Positions 1 through 5,097 of a DNA stretch of 5,097 bases are shown here, one piece after another. The translations under genes were made by a program, and so were the position numbers. Position 1 is the stretch's first letter. Each line of letters begins with the position of its first letter. Under the pieces are notes generated by a model that saw only the letters and a program-made list of their open reading frames with translations, ran no database searches and had not been told where the DNA came from. The stretch is from Phycisphaerae bacterium (lineage in GTDB: Bacteria; Planctomycetota; Phycisphaerae; SM23-33): NCBI GenBank assembly GCA_030754715.1, contig JASLZV010000146.1, forward strand, positions 1-5,097, read 5' to 3'.

Positions 1-422
1 ACGCGTTTTTCCTGCGGCATACCCCATACGAATTTAAACTTCAGGCCCAGTTCCTCAAAGGTCTCCCGGAGTACACCGGCGGCGGCCATGGGCCCAACGG
101 TCAGTTTTTCGTTGTTCTCCCTGAACATTGTATGAGTCCACAGCAGTATCGGCTTGTGGAAGTGTTCCTGAAGCGTTTCGGCCATATTCTCTATGTCGAG
201 CCACGAAATGATCAGAACGATAATGAAATCGCACTCATGCCGTCCGATCTCGGCAGCCGTTCTTTTCGCACCATCCCAATCGCTCACCCTGGAGACCGTG
301 GTCACGTCAATGTCCAGTGAGCGGACCATGTCCTGGGAGTCTTTCTGCAGCCGGTCGATGACCTCGTCGGGATAGCCCCAATAACCGAATGGAACGATTA
401 CGGCCCTGGGTTTAGCAACCAT
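1..422 (-). CDS. L-fucose/L-arabinose isomerase-like protein, N-terminal part (runs off left edge)
   Basis: An open frame of 140 codons starts at the ATG at 422-420 and runs without a stop to the window edge, so the C-terminus is missing. The start is supported by AGGAG 8 bases upstream. The protein begins with a hydrophobic strand (VIVPFGYWGYP, about residues 8-18). An alternating pattern like a Rossmann-type domain follows: a helix around 20-35, FIIVLIISW at 66-74, PILLWTH at 91-97, then VGPMAAAGVLRETFEELG at 109-126. This resembles the N-terminal domain of the L-fucose isomerase/L-arabinose isomerase superfamily, whose members interconvert aldoses and ketoses in the cytoplasm. The metal-binding catalytic residues of that family lie in the C-terminal half, outside the window, so activity cannot be judged. 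No signal peptide or membrane segment is evident. It lies 41 bases behind the aldolase on the same strand, which suggests one transcript and a shared sugar pathway. The family call is from pattern recognition; the substrate is unknown. Confidence 0.7.
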   Translation of the reverse strand, partial: MVAKPRAVIVPFGYWGYPDEVIDRLQKDSQDMVRSLDIDVTTVSRVSDWDGAKRTAAEIGRHECDFIIVLIISWLDIENMAETLQEHFHKPILLWTHTMFRENNEKLTVGPMAAAGVLRETFEELGLKFKFVWGMPQEKR

Positions 423-430
423 TTTGAATG

Positions 431-435
431 CTCCT
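431..435 (-). promoter_or_regulatory. Ribosome binding site of the isomerase-like gene
   Basis: The minus strand reads AGGAG, 8 bases before the ATG at 422. It is a near-consensus Shine-Dalgarno sequence and fixes the start of the partial gene. It lies in the short spacer after the aldolase stop codon, as expected for an internal gene of an operon. Confidence 0.8.
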
Positions 436-438
436 GAA

Positions 439-467
439 ATAACGTTGAACACCTGCGATAACGTTAT
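439..467 (-). repeat. Two copies of AACGTTAT, 19 bases apart, across the aldolase stop codon
   Basis: The minus strand carries AACGTTAT at 465-458 and again at 446-439, start to start 19 bases. The first copy overlaps the TAA stop of the aldolase (466-464) and sits inside a perfect 10-base palindrome, ATAACGTTAT, at 458-467. The second lies just upstream of the Shine-Dalgarno sequence of the next gene. The repeat is real in the sequence, but it is short, and any regulatory meaning (operator, message processing site) is conjecture. Confidence 0.4.
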
Positions 468-1300
468 ACCAAGCCGTGTTCCGCAGCCGCCTCATCAGCC
501 GAGGCGCCGTTGTGCACTACAGCCTTCAACGCCCCGAGGAATTCCGACGGTCGCTCCGCCTGGAAAACGTTCCGCCCAAAGACCACGCCTCGCGCGCCGG
601 CCCGTATACTCTTGGAAGCCAATTCCAGGGCATCCTTGGACGTTTTCATCTTCGAGGAGCCCAGGACCAGGACCGGCACGGGCGAGACCTCTATTACCTC
701 AGAAAACCGCTCGCCGGTGTAGTACGTCTTTATGCAGTCGGCCCCGAGTTCCGCAAGGATCCTCACCCCGACACAGATCTGCCGGTGAAGGTCGTCGGGA
801 GAAAGATCGCTCAGCGGAGGGGTCATGTCAATCAACGGAATTGGCATGTATTCGCCAATCAACGGAATTCCGCACTCCTCTTTCTCGGCCGCTATTTCCG
901 AGAAGACGGTCACACTGTCCCTATCCGCAGCCTCGTCGCCGTTTCCGATGTTGCAGGACGCCACCAGCATGTCCGCCCCCCGGAACAAGGCTTCGCGAGG
1001 AGACAACCCCATGGTCGTCCATGACTCCACATATCGCCATGAAGCGCAATAGCCGGTGGTCCACGTGGTTCGACAAACCCAATACGGCGCGTCGGGGCCC
1101 GTGAAGACGTCCCGGCAGTGTTCAAGAGTGGCCGGACACATCATTATTCCATCCGCGGCCTTCATCCGCCTGGCGGTCTCGGCAGGATTCTCCAGTCCGG
1201 GCATCGCGCCGATGGCCATTCCATGGTCCATCGCCGCGATAACGGTGTTTTTGCCTGAAGCAAAGAACTTTGCCAACCTGATTGCTTTACCAATCGACAT
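464..1300 (-). CDS. Class I aldolase of the DhnA/LsrF (DeoC/LacD superfamily) type
   Basis: The 278-residue protein starts at ATG 1300-1298, after GGAGAGG, and ends with TAA. It is a predicted cytoplasmic TIM-barrel aldolase that would cleave or form a C-C bond in a phosphorylated sugar through a lysine Schiff base. Seen motifs: AAMDHG at 22-27 (Asp25, matching the conserved DHG after strand 1); GADCIKTYY at 186-194, with Lys191 the expected Schiff-base lysine and the KTYY wording shared with LsrF; VLGSSKM at 212-218 in the phosphate-binding position, where relatives usually have a GG-x-K pattern; and GVVFGRNVFQ at 238-247, a family hallmark. The C-terminus (KAVVHNGASADEA, 260-272) also matches the family. 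Length is typical. The middle is less typical: a Trp/Tyr-rich stretch at 78-94 and a longer than usual loop between the Tyr151 region and Lys191. Known relatives include archaeal fructose-bisphosphate aldolase, the 2-amino-3,7-dideoxy-heptulosonate synthase of archaea, and LsrF of autoinducer-2 breakdown. None of these substrates can be assigned. The isomerase-like neighbour 41 bases downstream favours a sugar catabolic role. Family certain, reaction open. Confidence 0.88.
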   Translation of the reverse strand: MSIGKAIRLAKFFASGKNTVIAAMDHGMAIGAMPGLENPAETARRMKAADGIMMCPATLEHCRDVFTGPDAPYWVCRTTWTTGYCASWRYVESWTTMGLSPREALFRGADMLVASCNIGNGDEAADRDSVTVFSEIAAEKEECGIPLIGEYMPIPLIDMTPPLSDLSPDDLHRQICVGVRILAELGADCIKTYYTGERFSEVIEVSPVPVLVLGSSKMKTSKDALELASKSIRAGARGVVFGRNVFQAERPSEFLGALKAVVHNGASADEAAAEHGLV

Positions 1301-1308
1301 AGATCAAT

Positions 1309-1316
1309 TCCTCTCC
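1309..1316 (-). promoter_or_regulatory. Ribosome binding site of the aldolase gene
   Basis: The minus strand reads GGAGAGGA, ending 8 bases before the ATG at 1300. This strong purine-rich site supports the chosen start, as does the immediate onset of family-like sequence (residues 1-27) with no spare N-terminal extension. Confidence 0.75.
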
Positions 1317-1489
1317 AAAGCATGCACAAGCCAGGGACCCGCTCCGCCGCAAACCACTTGGCCATTGGAATACTTCGGAATCTTACGGGCCAGCATCAGG
1401 ATTGCAACAGCCCTTCAGTCAGATCGTTTCATGTCCTGGAATTTTTCCACAGCCGGACGGGCGAATTGGTAGACGAGAGCCCTGGCGAA

Positions 1490-1508
1490 ATGTCGGACCC
1501 GGCGACAT
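1490..1508 (-). terminator. Weak hairpin downstream of carB, possible transcript end
   Basis: On the minus strand ATGTCG and CGACAT (1508-1503 and 1495-1490) can pair around a 7-base loop, beginning 24 bases after the carB stop codon. The stem is only 6 base pairs and is followed by TTTCGCC rather than a run of T, so it is not a standard intrinsic terminator. It could stabilise the 3' end of the carB message or be a chance pairing. Confidence 0.25.
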
Positions 1509-1532
1509 CGGATTGTCACCGCGCCCGGCAGG

Positions 1533-4988
<3,456 letters not shown>

Positions 4989-5097
4989 GGTGCTATCCTG
5001 TGGTCCTTCACGCATACGTTGGCCGGGCACACGCCTGGCCCGGGCAAAATCACAAGAAACTACCACGCGTTGTTGAATACAGCAATCCTTTGTCTTG
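4989..5097 (-). other. carB leader region with GC-rich inverted repeat
   Basis: This 109-base stretch precedes carB up to the window edge. It holds the carB ribosome binding site and an inverted repeat at 5021-5028/5033-5040, whose 8-base arms close a 4-base loop. As minus-strand RNA it would have one A-C mismatch in the stem (GGCCAGGC with GCCCGGCC). No T run follows, so it is not a standard terminator. I see no recognisable carA C-terminus; reading frames that remain open to the edge are too short to identify. A promoter may lie here, but no clear one is visible. Confidence 0.4.
4996..4999 (-). promoter_or_regulatory. Ribosome binding site of carB, decides the start
   Basis: The minus strand reads AGGA, 7 bases before the ATG at 4988. 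The frame stays open upstream, with an in-frame ATG at 5015 and GTG at 5066, so the start is otherwise ambiguous. This site, together with the match of MPRRDDLQ to the first residues of E. coli CarB, selects 4988. Confidence 0.7.

Larger units (their letters stand above)
1301..1532 (-). other. Intergenic region between carB and the aldolase gene
   Basis: This 232-base stretch separates the carB stop from the aldolase start. It holds the aldolase ribosome binding site, a weak hairpin 24-42 bases after the carB stop, and a small interrupted palindrome at 1437-1449 (TGGAA, three bases, TTCCA). I see no convincing protein in any frame and no recognisable RNA gene. The length leaves room for a promoter serving the aldolase/isomerase pair, so these genes are more likely a separate transcription unit than a carB operon, but no clear -35/-10 pair stands out. 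Confidence 0.5.

Noticed and set aside
424..1104. A 226-codon plus-strand frame over the aldolase gene
   Set aside because: It is Pro/Arg/Ser-rich with no recognisable domain and lies opposite a clear aldolase gene with intact motifs.
1162..1365. A 67-codon minus-strand frame overlapping the aldolase start
   Set aside because: It is out of frame with the aldolase, has no recognisable content, and lies mainly within the aldolase coding region.
1380..1407. Minus-strand TTGCAA, 16 bases, TAAGAT as a promoter for the aldolase gene
   Set aside because: Each box matches the sigma-70 consensus at only 4 of 6 positions, the spacing is off optimum, and such matches are common by chance.
4989..5066. 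Longer carB start at GTG 5066 or ATG 5015
   Set aside because: The extra residues have no counterpart in E. coli CarB, whereas MPRRDDLQ aligns with its first residues and is preceded by AGGA at good spacing.
5047..5088. Minus-strand TTGCTG, 17 bases, TAGTTT as a carB promoter
   Set aside because: The spacing is ideal but each box matches the consensus at only 3 of 6 positions, too weak to annotate.

Overview
The window reads entirely on the minus strand and holds three genes, in transcription order from right to left: carB (4988 to 1533), a class I aldolase of the DhnA/LsrF family (1300 to 464), and the N-terminal 140 codons of a protein resembling the L-fucose/L-arabinose isomerase superfamily, which runs off the left edge (422 to 1). 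All three starts have a purine-rich Shine-Dalgarno sequence 7 to 9 bases upstream. There are no RNA genes, mobile elements, CRISPR arrays or obvious transfer signatures.

The organism is a bacterium of moderately high GC. CarB is a single-chain bacterial enzyme of about 1151 residues, longer than the 1073 residues of E. coli CarB because of extra segments in the oligomerisation domain, in the linker between the two synthetase halves and in two loops of the second half. From memory, wording such as [10 protein letters not shown] after the first ATP-grasp unit and the PYYYSTYE linker suggests Planctomycetota or a related lineage. This is an impression, not the result of a search.

Layout: 1-422 is the partial sugar-isomerase-like gene; 423-463 is a 41-base spacer with its ribosome binding site and one copy of a short repeat; 464-1300 is the aldolase; 1301-1532 is a 232-base intergenic region with the aldolase ribosome binding site and a weak hairpin just after carB; 1533-4988 is carB; 4989-5097 is the carB leader, with a GC-rich inverted repeat and no visible carA.

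Functionally there are two blocks. carB makes carbamoyl phosphate for pyrimidine and arginine synthesis. The aldolase and the isomerase-like gene are close enough to be co-transcribed and probably serve a carbohydrate catabolic route (ketose/aldose interconversion followed by aldol cleavage of a phosphorylated sugar). The substrate cannot be read from this window, and the link to carB is probably only adjacency. No strong evidence for a wholly new system was found; the aldolase/isomerase pair is the part most worth following to the left.
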